A stretch of DNA of 12,600 nucleotides from CAJXNP01 sp050305935 (lineage in GTDB: Bacteria > Bacteroidota > Bacteroidia > Cytophagales > Cyclobacteriaceae), in assembly GCA_050305935.1 (NCBI GenBank), contig JBNLGG010000097.1, positions 1-12,600 on the forward strand. Reading direction: 5' to 3'. The position numbers were made by a program, and so were the translations under genes. The notes under the pieces are model-generated. The model ran no database searches, had not been told where the DNA came from, and worked only from the letters and a program-made list of their open reading frames with translations. Positions within the stretch are counted from its first letter, which is position 1, and each line of letters begins with the position of its first letter. Shown in pieces: positions 1-6,344 of this stretch.

Positions 1-782
1 GTGGATGTTCCTCCTACATTGTAAGCGCTGATGCGATAAGCATAACTATTACCCGCTGTTACGGCTGTATCACTATAGTTTGTCGTATTGACAGTTAGAG
101 AATCAAAGTATTGGAACCCCGTAGCATTCTCATTCCTTTCAATAACAAACCCATCCTCGTTATCTGAATTATCCGTCCAGGTGAGTTGGACATCCCCGTT
201 TACCTCACTGGCAGTGAGTCCCGATGGCGCTTGTGGCGTCGTTAGCGGGCTACTTCCTCCCCCTATCACTTTCAGGTGGTCTGCAAACCGCCAACTCCCA
301 TTGGATACAATATGCATTGTTTGCGTACCTGAAGTGGTAAAAGTCACCTCCGCTTCCATGATCCCAAAATAAGATGTGCCATGTGCACTGAATGGGCCTT
401 TCACTGTTGAAGGGTCACCCACAAAATCCACCGTCCCTATCCCCTCAATGGAAAACGTATATCCATTTGGCCAATATGCCGTGCTATTGGCTGAATTACC
501 GCATCGCAAATGAAGTTGAAGTGTGTAAGTCCCTGCCTGGCTTATTGCAAACGGAAATGAAATCTCATCATTGGCATCTCCAAACTGGACCGCCCGTCCA
601 TTATCACTGGGTGAGCTGGATACAGATACGACATTCCCCGTCGTACCTGCGTCTGTTACTACCGTAAAAATATCTTCTATTTCATAGATTGTAGTGTCAC
701 TTTGTGCAATTACTGAAAAACCAGTAAAAAAAACTCCAAAGAAAATAATTAACTGGAAAAGTTGTTTAGTGAGATTTTTCAT
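1..782 (-). CDS. Secreted protein with CBM6/malectin-like domain and fibronectin type III domain (C-terminus outside window)
   Basis: This reading frame is open from an ATG at 782 down to base 1 with no stop, giving about 260 residues; the rest lies beyond the left edge. Residues 1-26 form a signal peptide (basic start MKNLTKQ, long hydrophobic stretch, likely cleavage at VIA/Q27). Residues about 32-174 look like a beta-sandwich carbohydrate-binding module of the CBM6/CBM35/malectin kind: it opens with YEIED, continues with QAGTYTLQLHLRCGN, and ends with FADHLKVIGGG. From about residue 180 there is a fibronectin type III domain (APSGLTAS, VQLTWTDNSDNEDGF, ending SYAYRISAYN). This layout is typical of secreted or cell-surface polysaccharide-acting or adhesive proteins of Bacteroidota, which often end in a type IX secretion sorting domain; that end is not visible here. 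Signal peptide and FN3 are clear; the CBM assignment is by pattern and the enzymatic role, if any, is unknown. Confidence 0.85.
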   Translation of the reverse strand, partial: MKNLTKQLFQLIIFFGVFFTGFSVIAQSDTTIYEIEDIFTVVTDAGTTGNVVSVSSSPSDNGRAVQFGDANDEISFPFAISQAGTYTLQLHLRCGNSANSTAYWPNGYTFSIEGIGTVDFVGDPSTVKGPFSAHGTSYFGIMEAEVTFTTSGTQTMHIVSNGSWRFADHLKVIGGGSSPLTTPQAPSGLTASEVNGDVQLTWTDNSDNEDGFVIERNENATGFQYFDSLTVNTTNYSDTAVTAGNSYAYRISAYNVGGTS

Positions 783-808
783 AAAAAAATGGTTGTGGTC
801 TAAACAAA

Positions 809-840
809 AAAAACTACGCAATAATAACAAGACATTACAA
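809..840 (-). promoter_or_regulatory. Candidate Bacteroidota-type promoter for the CBM/FN3 gene
   Basis: On the minus strand TAGTTTTT (816-809) matches seven of eight positions of the TAnnTTTG -7 box. A TTG at 840-838 lies 21 nt upstream, which fits the -33 element spacing known for Bacteroides sigma-ABfr promoters. It would give a leader of about 20 nt before the ATG at 782. The region is T-rich, so chance matches are likely. Confidence 0.3.
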
Positions 841-919
841 GGTGTACAATAAGGTGCTTCGTTTTTTTTTTCGGTTCATCCGGCAAACAATGTCGTTCGT
901 CGTCAAAATAATCCAATCT

Positions 920-942
920 AATGAGCTTATATTCAGCTCATT
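920..942. repeat. 8-bp inverted repeat with 7-nt loop
   Basis: AATGAGCT at 920-927 is the exact reverse complement of AGCTCATT at 935-942, separated by TATATTC. No T-tract follows on either strand, so it does not look like an intrinsic terminator. It lies about 140 bp upstream of the CBM/FN3 start and could be an operator or an mRNA hairpin; no function can be assigned. Confidence 0.4.
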
Positions 943-1073
943 CAAACTCTAGTCACCAAATAGTTTAAATAATCACAACACATTAATCGCTCGCAAAACT
1001 TAACTGTTATTACATCTTCTTAACAGAAATTTAAACTTATGACCTGGCCAAAGCCCTGTACCTGAGGCAAAAC

Positions 1074-1324
1074 CAATGTACATACAAGCCCTTTCCTATG
1101 TACATATAGATTCAATCGTATGTACATACAACCCAGGGCAAACGCATTTACCGTCATTCCAGTCCCGATAGCTATGCGGGATTGTTCTAATTTTATTTTA
1201 AAGAACAAAATTTGTCCGGAATCTATAAAATGACCTTGAATAGATTCCGGAATGACGAAGTTGCTTTATTAAATGCGTTTACCCTGACATACAACCATAC
1301 TCGTATGCACATATCTTTTTAGTC
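1074..1324. repeat. 22-bp-period repeat array with ATGTACAT palindromic core (interrupted)
   Basis: Three consecutive 22-bp units start at 1074, 1096 and 1118. Each carries ATGTACATA(C/T) at the same offset (1076, 1098, 1120). Two more degenerate units start at 1281 (TGACATACAAC) and 1303 (TATGCACATAT), again exactly 22 bp apart. The core ATGTACAT is its own reverse complement, so each unit is a potential dimeric-protein site, and 22 bp is about two helical turns. The two halves are separated by the inverted-repeat element at 1134-1286. The units differ too much, and lack the repeat-spacer alternation, for a CRISPR. Confidence 0.6.
1134..1286. repeat. Nested inverted-repeat (REP/MITE-like) element
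   Basis: The outer arms are 1134-1150 (CAGGGCAAACGCATTTA) and 1270-1286, complementary at 16 of 17 positions. Just inside, CGTCATTCC (1152-1160) pairs with GGAATGACG (1249-1257). Further in, TCCGGAATCTAT (1215-1226) pairs exactly with ATAGATTCCGGA (1240-1251) over a 13-nt loop. A near-perfect palindrome, TCCCGATAGCTAT(G)CGGGA, sits at 1163-1181 with one extra base. No open reading frame of note lies inside, so it would be non-autonomous. No clear target-site duplication is visible. Short palindromic repeats of this sort are common between genes in Bacteroidota; membership in a genome-wide family is inferred. Confidence 0.6.
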
Positions 1325-1597
1325 ACCTATAATTGCTAGAAAAATACAATAATGAGATGTTCACAAATGGCCTTAAAGTGACGCCACGAACAAGCCGAAA
1401 GATTGCTAGTTGGAATTCCTGGAAACCATTTTTCATTGTCCCACGAAAAACGCATCTGGTTATGTCCCGACATATATATATTAACTGACACAACTTAAAG
1501 GAACATCAACCTGGCGATGGGCACCCTCTTGCTTTCGACTAAGTGGTTAGCGATTACAACCTCCCCCGTGCACTTCGGATACCATGCAGCCAAACAT

Positions 1598-1628
1598 AAA
1601 AAAAAGAAAAGGCGAACAAATGTCCGCC
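1598..1628 (-). terminator. Intrinsic terminator of the outer-membrane beta-barrel gene
   Basis: On the minus strand GGCGGA-CATTTG-TTCGCC (1628-1611) forms a 6-bp stem with one G-U pair and a 6-nt loop. It is followed by a T-rich tract (1610-1598, T4 C T8). It begins 28 nt after the stop codon of the gene ending at 1657. Confidence 0.75.
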
Positions 1629-1656
1629 CCTATGTATGCTAATATAACCTAAAATG

Positions 1657-2538
1657 CTATCTGAATTCCAGTTCGCCTTCCTGCTCCATTGCTTTCTTGC
1701 TAAAAGAACGCACACCGCCAATCATAAAATTCAGGCTTATTTGAGCCCCTACATTTAAAGTTGATCTCTTATTGAAAATCTCATTAATGGTCCCATCTTT
1801 TAATTGGTTAATCAAATCCCCGTTACGCATATCTGTAATGGAATAGTCGGCGCGAACATTGATCCCCATGTATAAATGCCTGGAAAGGTCTACGTCCAGT
1901 CCAAAGCCACCAACAATGTGAAATTCCTTGTTTTTAAAAGATTCTATCTGGTTTTCGGCATTCTTTTTTAACAGGTCTGCTGAAAATCCTTCGGGAGGAA
2001 GGTTATCCGGAAGAGTGTATGTGCCATCCCCATTGTTAATGGAACCCTCTGGTAGGTTGTCAACGGCTCCCTCCGGCACTTTGATAATCGATCCGGGCTC
2101 ATTTACATTAAAAGATTCCAAACCTCCCTGTAAAATGGATAGCTGAGGGCCAAAATTGAAATTCATTCGCGCTTTATTGTCCCCGCCCCCCATGAATTTG
2201 AACAGCATAGGAATATGAATATAGCTCATATCGATCTTTCGCTCACCAACGGAAGTTTTAACCGCATCGGCAATTTCAAATATCATTTGTTGGTTTGCCA
2301 GGATTGACTCCAGTTGGAGACCAAATTTATTCGAAACATCGACTCCAAATGAAAACCCCACGGGTGCCATTTCGAATGTTTGAACTGAAACGTATTGCGG
2401 GTCGGTTTTTACTCCTTCATCAAATAGAAAGGTCGTGGTGATCCCGGTATTGGCGCCAAAGTGGGCCCGAACCTGTGCATTGGCCAAATTTGCTGTGATT
2501 ATCAAGGCCATGGTAAAAAGTAAGCTTCTAGATTGCAT
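1657..2538 (-). CDS. PorT-family outer-membrane beta-barrel protein
   Basis: The product has 293 residues. Residues 1-21 are a signal peptide (MQSRSLLFTMALI, cleavage after ANA/Q22), which supports the start at 2538. The mature part alternates hydrophobic and polar residues as in a small membrane beta-barrel and has the family-like stretches SYIHIPMLFKF (105-115), MNFNFGPQLSIL (125-136), HIVGGFGLDVDL (207-218) and LNVGAQISLNF (261-271). This resembles the Bacteroidota PorT / OMP_b-brl_2 group, which sits in the outer membrane and mostly has no defined role. Residues about 142-205 are an unusual hydrophilic insertion, rich in Pro, Gly, Asn and acidic residues, with a short repeat (VPEGAVDN then LPEGSINN at 154-169), probably a surface loop. 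The gene stands alone, with a terminator directly downstream; it shares orientation with meaB but is separated from it by about 250 bp. The cargo or partner is unknown. Confidence 0.8.
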   Translation of the reverse strand: MQSRSLLFTMALIITANLANAQVRAHFGANTGITTTFLFDEGVKTDPQYVSVQTFEMAPVGFSFGVDVSNKFGLQLESILANQQMIFEIADAVKTSVGERKIDMSYIHIPMLFKFMGGGDNKARMNFNFGPQLSILQGGLESFNVNEPGSIIKVPEGAVDNLPEGSINNGDGTYTLPDNLPPEGFSADLLKKNAENQIESFKNKEFHIVGGFGLDVDLSRHLYMGINVRADYSITDMRNGDLINQLKDGTINEIFNKRSTLNVGAQISLNFMIGGVRSFSKKAMEQEGELEFR

Positions 2539-2773
2539 ATCACGATTTGTTTGAGATACCTTTTAATCGGCAACAACCATGACGGGGTAACAAAGAGGCA
2601 ATGAATCTGGAAATTACCAGATGTGATTTTTTATGAGCAGTTGGTTGAAATTCAGACTTATTCGTCGAACACAAATACTTATGGACGGAATAAAAAGCCT
2701 TTTAAACATCTTTTTTGAGGAATGTTTTACTATCGCTTCACAAACCGATGTTTTAGTACATGGTGACAAATCC

Positions 2774-2800
2774 AAAAAAAAGAGGCTAAAAACCGCCCCT
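2774..2800 (-). terminator. Intrinsic terminator overlapping the meaB stop codon
   Basis: On the minus strand AGGGGC (2800-2795) pairs with GCCTCT (2786-2781), with one G-U pair and an 8-nt loop. The run T7 (2780-2774) follows. The stem's left arm encodes the last residues (RGGF) and the stop codon lies at the loop/right-arm junction. A run of T also follows the stem on the plus strand (2801-2805), so it may work in both directions. Confidence 0.7.
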
Positions 2801-3811
2801 TTTTTCTTTGTAAAACAATGTCAGCAATTCCTTAGCTGCCGTGATAGCGGGAAGTTTTTCGGTTTCTACCAGGCTGATTTTCTTTCTAAACTCCTCTTTA
2901 ATATAAGGCTGATTGTAAAAATCGGCTTCCAGGTAATAGGCTATTGTTTCTTTCGTCCAGGAAATATTTTGATGTCTTCGGTTACTTTCAAAATAGCCTT
3001 TTTCCTTCATCGAAGACTCAAATTCCAGGATCATATCCCAAATCTCAGCTATCCCTGCTTTGTTTAGCGCCGAACAGGTCATTACTTTAGGATACCAGCC
3101 GCTTTCATTGGGTGGAAACATATGAAGCGCATTCTGGTATTCCCTTTTTGCCATTTCGGCTTTCCTTATATTGTCACCATCAGCCTTGTTGATAGCTATT
3201 CCATCGGCCATCTCCATTATTCCCTTTTTTATTCCCTGAAGCTCATCTCCCGCCCCCGCTAGCATCAGTAGCAAAAAGAAATCCACCATACCTTTCACCG
3301 CCGTCTCGCTTTGCCCAACACCCACAGTTTCAATGATGATAATTTCAAATCCTGCCGCCTCACACATCAGCATCGTTTCCCGGGTTCTGGAATGCACACC
3401 TCCCAGTGTGTTCCCAGAGGCAGATGGACGTACAAAGGCATTGGGATCATTCGCGAGTTCCTCCATCCTGGTTTTGTCACCCAGAATGCTGCCTTGGGTT
3501 CGCTGGCTGGAAGGATCGATGGTCAGTATGGCAATTTTCTTATTTCTGGAAGTCAGGTATTTTCCAAAAGATTCTATAAATGAACTCTTGCCCACTCCCG
3601 GAACTCCTGTTATCCCAATTCTCAGGGAATTGCCCGTGTGTTTTATGATTTTGCCTAGCACTACCTCGGCCAGTTCGTTATCCGAATACAGTTTACTTTC
3701 AACGAGGGTAATGGCACGACTTAATATATTCCTGTCACCCTTCAGTATTCCTTCTACATACTTTTCGGGACTTAAACGGGTCTTTTTAAAACTGGATTTC
3801 AAATTCTTCAT
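2786..3811 (-). CDS. meaB: Methylmalonyl-CoA mutase-associated GTPase MeaB (ArgK-type G3E P-loop GTPase)
   Basis: MeaB binds methylmalonyl-CoA mutase, gates loading of adenosylcobalamin and helps protect or reactivate the enzyme at the cost of GTP. With the start at 3811 the product has 341 residues, close to the family length of about 320-340. Visible motifs are the Walker A GVPGVGKS (69-76, Lys75), TIDPSS (97-102) with Asp as candidate Mg ligand, the switch-like ETVGVGQSE (161-169), and the guanine-specificity motif NKAD (208-211). The frame extends upstream to an ATG at 3856, adding MADSCFLSAFYIIFI; I reject this because it is hydrophobic, unlike the family, and covers a hairpin. The gene is divergent from the mce-mmd-mut cluster that contains its client mutase, which strongly supports MeaB over a lysine/arginine-transport ATPase, the old 'ArgK' label for this family. 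Confidence 0.93.
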   Translation of the reverse strand: MKNLKSSFKKTRLSPEKYVEGILKGDRNILSRAITLVESKLYSDNELAEVVLGKIIKHTGNSLRIGITGVPGVGKSSFIESFGKYLTSRNKKIAILTIDPSSQRTQGSILGDKTRMEELANDPNAFVRPSASGNTLGGVHSRTRETMLMCEAAGFEIIIIETVGVGQSETAVKGMVDFFLLLMLAGAGDELQGIKKGIMEMADGIAINKADGDNIRKAEMAKREYQNALHMFPPNESGWYPKVMTCSALNKAGIAEIWDMILEFESSMKEKGYFESNRRHQNISWTKETIAYYLEADFYNQPYIKEEFRKKISLVETEKLPAITAAKELLTLFYKEKRGGF

Positions 3812-3830
3812 GATAAAAATTATGTAAAAA

Positions 3831-3853
3831 GCTGATAAAAAGCAGCTATCAGC
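3831..3853 (-). promoter_or_regulatory. Hairpin in the meaB leader
   Basis: GCTGATA (3831-3837) is the exact reverse complement of TATCAGC (3847-3853), with a 9-nt loop. It ends about 20 nt upstream of the preferred meaB ATG at 3811, inside the predicted leader. It could influence translation or mRNA stability; no T-tract follows. Confidence 0.4.
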
Positions 3854-3926
3854 CATAGAATCATTTATAAATTACGAATCGAAAAAAAGGCAGGAAAAAT
3901 CGTTAAATTATGCATGCGAACTTAAA

Positions 3927-3958
3927 CAAAACTAAATATTCAACCAAATGGATTTAAA
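3927..3958 (-). promoter_or_regulatory. Candidate meaB promoter (perfect TAnnTTTG box)
   Basis: On the minus strand TAGTTTTG (3934-3927) matches the Bacteroidota -7 consensus TAnnTTTG exactly. A TTTA (3958-3955), a weak -33 element, lies 20 nt upstream and overlaps the first codons of mce. Transcription would begin near 3920 and give meaB a leader of about 110 nt. The assignment rests on motif and spacing only. Confidence 0.4.
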
Positions 3959-4361
3959 CTATATAGAACACATCGGCATAGCGGTAAAAGACCTTGAAAC
4001 ATCTATTAAATTTTATGAAGAAAAACTAGGCCTCAAATGTTATTCTATAGAAGAAGTAGAAGAGCAAAAAGTAAAAACAGCTTTTTTTAAAATTGGTCAA
4101 ACGAAGCTGGAATTACTTGAAAGTACTTCACCCGATGGGCCTATAGGAAGGTTTATAGAAAAAAGAGGAGAAGGTGTCCACCATATTGCATTCTCGGTCA
4201 ATAATCTTGAAAAGCAACTTCAATTAGCTGAGGAGAATGAGATTTTGCTGATCGACAAAACTCCAAGAAAAGGAGCTGAAGGACTGGATATCGCCTTTTT
4301 ACATCCTAAATCGACACTGGGTGTCTTGACGGAATTATGCGAAAACAAAAACGGTAAATAA
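3948..4361 (+). CDS. mce: Methylmalonyl-CoA epimerase
   Basis: This enzyme interconverts (S)- and (R)-methylmalonyl-CoA, linking the carboxylase/decarboxylase (S form) to the mutase (R form). The 137-residue product is a single vicinal-oxygen-chelate protein of the usual family size, with two babab repeats: residues 3-60 (IEHIGIAVKDLETSIKFY, then TKLELLEST) and 75-133 (GEGVHHIAFSVNNLE, then LGVLTELCE). Likely metal ligands by family position are His8, Glu55, His79 and Glu129. The repeat ends, the GEGVHHIAF signature, and a position first in a cluster with methylmalonyl-CoA decarboxylase and mutase separate it from glyoxalase I and other VOC enzymes. The start at 3948 is the only sensible ATG and has no strong Shine-Dalgarno. 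It is divergent from meaB, with 136 bp between the two starts, and 58 bp separate it from mmdA. Confidence 0.93.
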   Translation: MDLNYIEHIGIAVKDLETSIKFYEEKLGLKCYSIEEVEEQKVKTAFFKIGQTKLELLESTSPDGPIGRFIEKRGEGVHHIAFSVNNLEKQLQLAEENEILLIDKTPRKGAEGLDIAFLHPKSTLGVLTELCENKNGK

Positions 4362-4367
4362 TTGCAT

Positions 4368-4388
4368 CGCCTTCCTACCTGGGAGGCG
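4368..4388 (+). promoter_or_regulatory. Intercistronic hairpin between mce and mmdA
   Basis: CGCCTTCC (4368-4375) pairs with GGGAGGCG (4381-4388): eight base pairs with one G-U and a 5-nt loop, starting 7 nt after the mce stop. No T-run follows, so it is probably not an efficient terminator. It may act in mRNA processing or stabilisation between the first gene and the rest of the operon. Confidence 0.5.
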
Positions 4389-4419
4389 CTCAATTATATA
4401 ACACTTCAAAAAACAGAAC

Positions 4420-5982
4420 ATGTCAATTAATACAGAAAAAATCAGGGAGCTTGTAAGCAAACGCGAAGAGGCCCGCCTGGGTGGTGGTGAGAAAAGAATT
4501 AATGCCCAACACGAAAAAGGAAAATTTACTGCAAGGGAACGTATCCACCTCCTGCTGGATGAAGGTAGCTTTGAGGAATACGATATGTTTGTGACGCATC
4601 GTACATTTTCTTTCGGGCTCGACAAAGAAAAGTATTATTCTGACGGAGTAGTCACCGGCCGCGGCACCATTGACGGTCGTTTGGTTTACGTCTTCTCACA
4701 GGATTTTACAGTTTTTGGCGGGTCTCTTTCAGAGACCTTTGCTTTGAAAATATGTAAGATACTTGATCAGGCGATGAAAGTTGGCGCCCCCGTCATTGGA
4801 CTAAACGATTCTGGCGGTGCCCGGATCCAGGAAGGGGTTCGCTCTTTGGCGGGTTATGCTGAAATATTTCAACGCAACATCCTGGCATCGGGCGTGATAC
4901 CCCAGATATCTGCGATATTCGGACCATGTGCGGGAGGAGCAGTTTATTCTCCGGCGTTGACGGATTTTATAACGATGACGGAGAAGACTTCCTATATGTT
5001 CGTTACTGGCCCAAAGGTTGTACAGACCGTTACAGGTGAAGTTATTTCAACAGAAGACCTGGGTGGTGCCAATGTGCACGCTACCAAGTCGGGGGTTACC
5101 CACTTTTTGACAGAAACAGAAGAAGAAGGAATATTGCTTATCAGAAAGCTATTTAGCTATCTCCCTCAAAATAACCTGGAAGATCCTCCGGTAATCAATA
5201 ACTCTGACCCCATTGACAGGCTGGAAGACAGCTTGAACGAGATAATCCCCGATAACCCCAACAAGCCTTATAATATAAAAGATGTAATCAGGGCAACCGC
5301 GGATAATGGTGATTTCCTGGAAATACAAAGGAATTATGCCAAAAACATTGTCATTGGGTTTGCCAGATATAATGGACGTCCGGTGGGCATAGTTGCCAAT
5401 CAGCCTATGTTTTTAGCTGGTGTTCTTGATATCGATGCTTCCAGAAAGGCAGCCCGCTTTGTTCGCTTCTGCGATGCCTTTAACATCCCAATCGTAACCC
5501 TGGTCGATGTTCCAGGATTTTTACCGGGAAGCGGACAGGAATATGGTGGAATCATCATTCACGGCGCGAAACTTCTTTATGCCTATGGTGAAGCTACGGT
5601 TCCTAAGGTGACCATTACCCTGAGAAAATCCTATGGCGGTGCGCACGATGTGATGAGTTGCAAGCAACTCCGGGGGGATTTGAACTATGCCTGGCCTACG
5701 GCAGAGATTGCAGTGATGGGAGCCAAAGGAGCTATTGAAGTATTGGAAGGAAGAAACATTGCAAAAATTGAAAGTAGTGAGGAAAAAGTGAAATACATAA
5801 AGGAAAAAGAAGATGAATATGTAGAACGCTTCGCTAATCCTTATCAGGCCGCTAAGTACGGATTTATTGACGACATCATCGAACCAAGGAACACAAGGTT
5901 CAGGATCATCAGGGCGCTGGAGTCCCTTTCCACCAAAAAGGAAATGAACCCAGCCAAAAAGCATGATAATTTGCCACTTTAA
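4420..5982 (+). CDS. mmdA: Methylmalonyl-CoA decarboxylase alpha subunit / acyl-CoA carboxyltransferase
   Basis: The carboxyltransferase subunit moves CO2 between (S)-methylmalonyl-CoA and carrier-bound biotin; the same fold forms the beta subunit of propionyl-CoA carboxylase. The 520-residue length is standard (about 510-530). Two crotonase-like halves are visible: N half with GGGEKRINAQHEKGKFTARER (21-41, shown partly), SGGARIQEG (131-139) and the oxyanion-hole stretch GPCAGGAVYSPAL (168-180); C half with PGFLPGSGQEYGG (365-377) and KSYGGAHDVMSCK (403-415). These fit the propionyl-/methylmalonyl-CoA group rather than glutaconyl-CoA or acetyl-CoA carboxylase subunits. The neighbours decide between the two uses: downstream genes encode a membrane small subunit, a biotin carrier and a Na+-pump beta subunit, and no biotin carboxylase is present. 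I therefore call it MmdA. It is followed after 14 bp by the OadG-like gene and is probably co-transcribed. Confidence 0.92.
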   Translation: MSINTEKIRELVSKREEARLGGGEKRINAQHEKGKFTARERIHLLLDEGSFEEYDMFVTHRTFSFGLDKEKYYSDGVVTGRGTIDGRLVYVFSQDFTVFGGSLSETFALKICKILDQAMKVGAPVIGLNDSGGARIQEGVRSLAGYAEIFQRNILASGVIPQISAIFGPCAGGAVYSPALTDFITMTEKTSYMFVTGPKVVQTVTGEVISTEDLGGANVHATKSGVTHFLTETEEEGILLIRKLFSYLPQNNLEDPPVINNSDPIDRLEDSLNEIIPDNPNKPYNIKDVIRATADNGDFLEIQRNYAKNIVIGFARYNGRPVGIVANQPMFLAGVLDIDASRKAARFVRFCDAFNIPIVTLVDVPGFLPGSGQEYGGIIIHGAKLLYAYGEATVPKVTITLRKSYGGAHDVMSCKQLRGDLNYAWPTAEIAVMGAKGAIEVLEGRNIAKIESSEEKVKYIKEKEDEYVERFANPYQAAKYGFIDDIIEPRNTRFRIIRALESLSTKKEMNPAKKHDNLPL

Positions 5983-5996
5983 CCAGAAAGAGAGTT

Positions 5997-6344
5997 ATGT
6001 ATATTTTAGTCAGCACACCCCTGGAAGAGGGTACCATCATCCTGCTTATCGGTATGGGAATTGTTTTCCTTTCGCTCCTGGCACTTTTTCTGGTATTTCA
6101 ATATCTGGTGCCATGGTTAATCGACAGCTTTTTAAAAAGAAAAAAGAACCCATTGACAGTTGCCAACAAAGAACGTGACGTGTCATCGGGAAGCGGTGAA
6201 GAAATGGCGGCGGTTTGCGCAGCAATCTATTTATTTATGGAAGAAGCGCATGACGAAGAAAACGCCATTCTTACGATAAATAAATCCCCAAAAATGTATT
6301 CGCCGTGGAGCTCTAAGATTTATGCTACACACAAGGTAAGGTAA
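5997..6344 (+). CDS. mmdD: OadG/MmdD-like small membrane subunit of the Na+-pumping decarboxylase
   Basis: This is the small membrane-anchored subunit that holds the carboxyltransferase and carrier onto the beta subunit in oxaloacetate and methylmalonyl-CoA decarboxylases. The product has 115 residues. A single long transmembrane helix spans about residues 12-42 (GTIILLIGMGIVFLSLL and on), followed by a basic stop-transfer patch (LKRKK), then a linker, a helix EEMAAVCAAIYLF (68-80) matching the OadG 'EEIAA' region, and the tail SPWSSKIYATHKVR (102-115), in keeping with the Trp-containing basic C-terminal region of the family. The gene begins 14 bp after mmdA with a purine-rich AGAAAGAGAG ribosome site. 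Sequence conservation in this family is weak, so identification leans on helix, tail and position. An alternative name is OadG; I use mmdD because of the methylmalonyl-CoA context. Confidence 0.85.
   Translation: MYILVSTPLEEGTIILLIGMGIVFLSLLALFLVFQYLVPWLIDSFLKRKKNPLTVANKERDVSSGSGEEMAAVCAAIYLFMEEAHDEENAILTINKSPKMYSPWSSKIYATHKVR

Larger units (their letters stand above)
783..1656. other. Long non-coding gap with repeats
   Basis: This 874-base interval lies upstream of the CBM/FN3 gene and downstream of the OMP gene, both on the minus strand. I find no convincing gene, tRNA or rRNA in it. It holds a candidate promoter (809-840), an 8-bp inverted repeat (920-927 with 935-942), a 22-bp-period repeat array (1074-1139 and 1281-1324), a nested inverted-repeat element (1134-1286) and the terminator of the OMP gene (1598-1628). 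In 1325-1597 I see nothing recognisable. Confidence 0.7.

Noticed and set aside
1020..1208. 62-codon minus-strand frame in the intergenic repeat region
   Set aside because: It is laid over the 22-bp array and the inverted-repeat element, shows no domain, and its composition follows the repeats; not a credible gene.
1074..1324. Possible CRISPR array
   Set aside because: The units are contiguous 22-mers with only a ~10-bp conserved core and no constant spacer/repeat alternation, and no cas genes are nearby.
2605..2632. ATCTGG-AAATTA-CCAGAT dyad followed by T-rich sequence as a plus-strand terminator
   Set aside because: No plus-strand gene precedes it, the stem is only 6 bp, and the T-run is offset by several bases; probably chance in AT-rich spacer.
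2633..3067. 144-codon plus-strand frame between the OMP gene and meaB
   Set aside because: Most of it is antisense to the well-supported meaB 3' end and it runs through the terminator; the protein resembles no family.
3333..3827. 164-codon plus-strand frame antisense to meaB
   Set aside because: It is a shadow of the meaB coding strand with no independent support.
3812..3856. Extended N-terminus of MeaB from the ATG at 3856
   Set aside because: The 15 extra residues are hydrophobic and unlike MeaB proteins, and they lie over a leader hairpin; the ATG at 3811 gives the normal length and start.
5521..5964. 147-codon minus-strand frame inside mmdA
   Set aside because: It is fully antisense to a clear carboxyltransferase gene.
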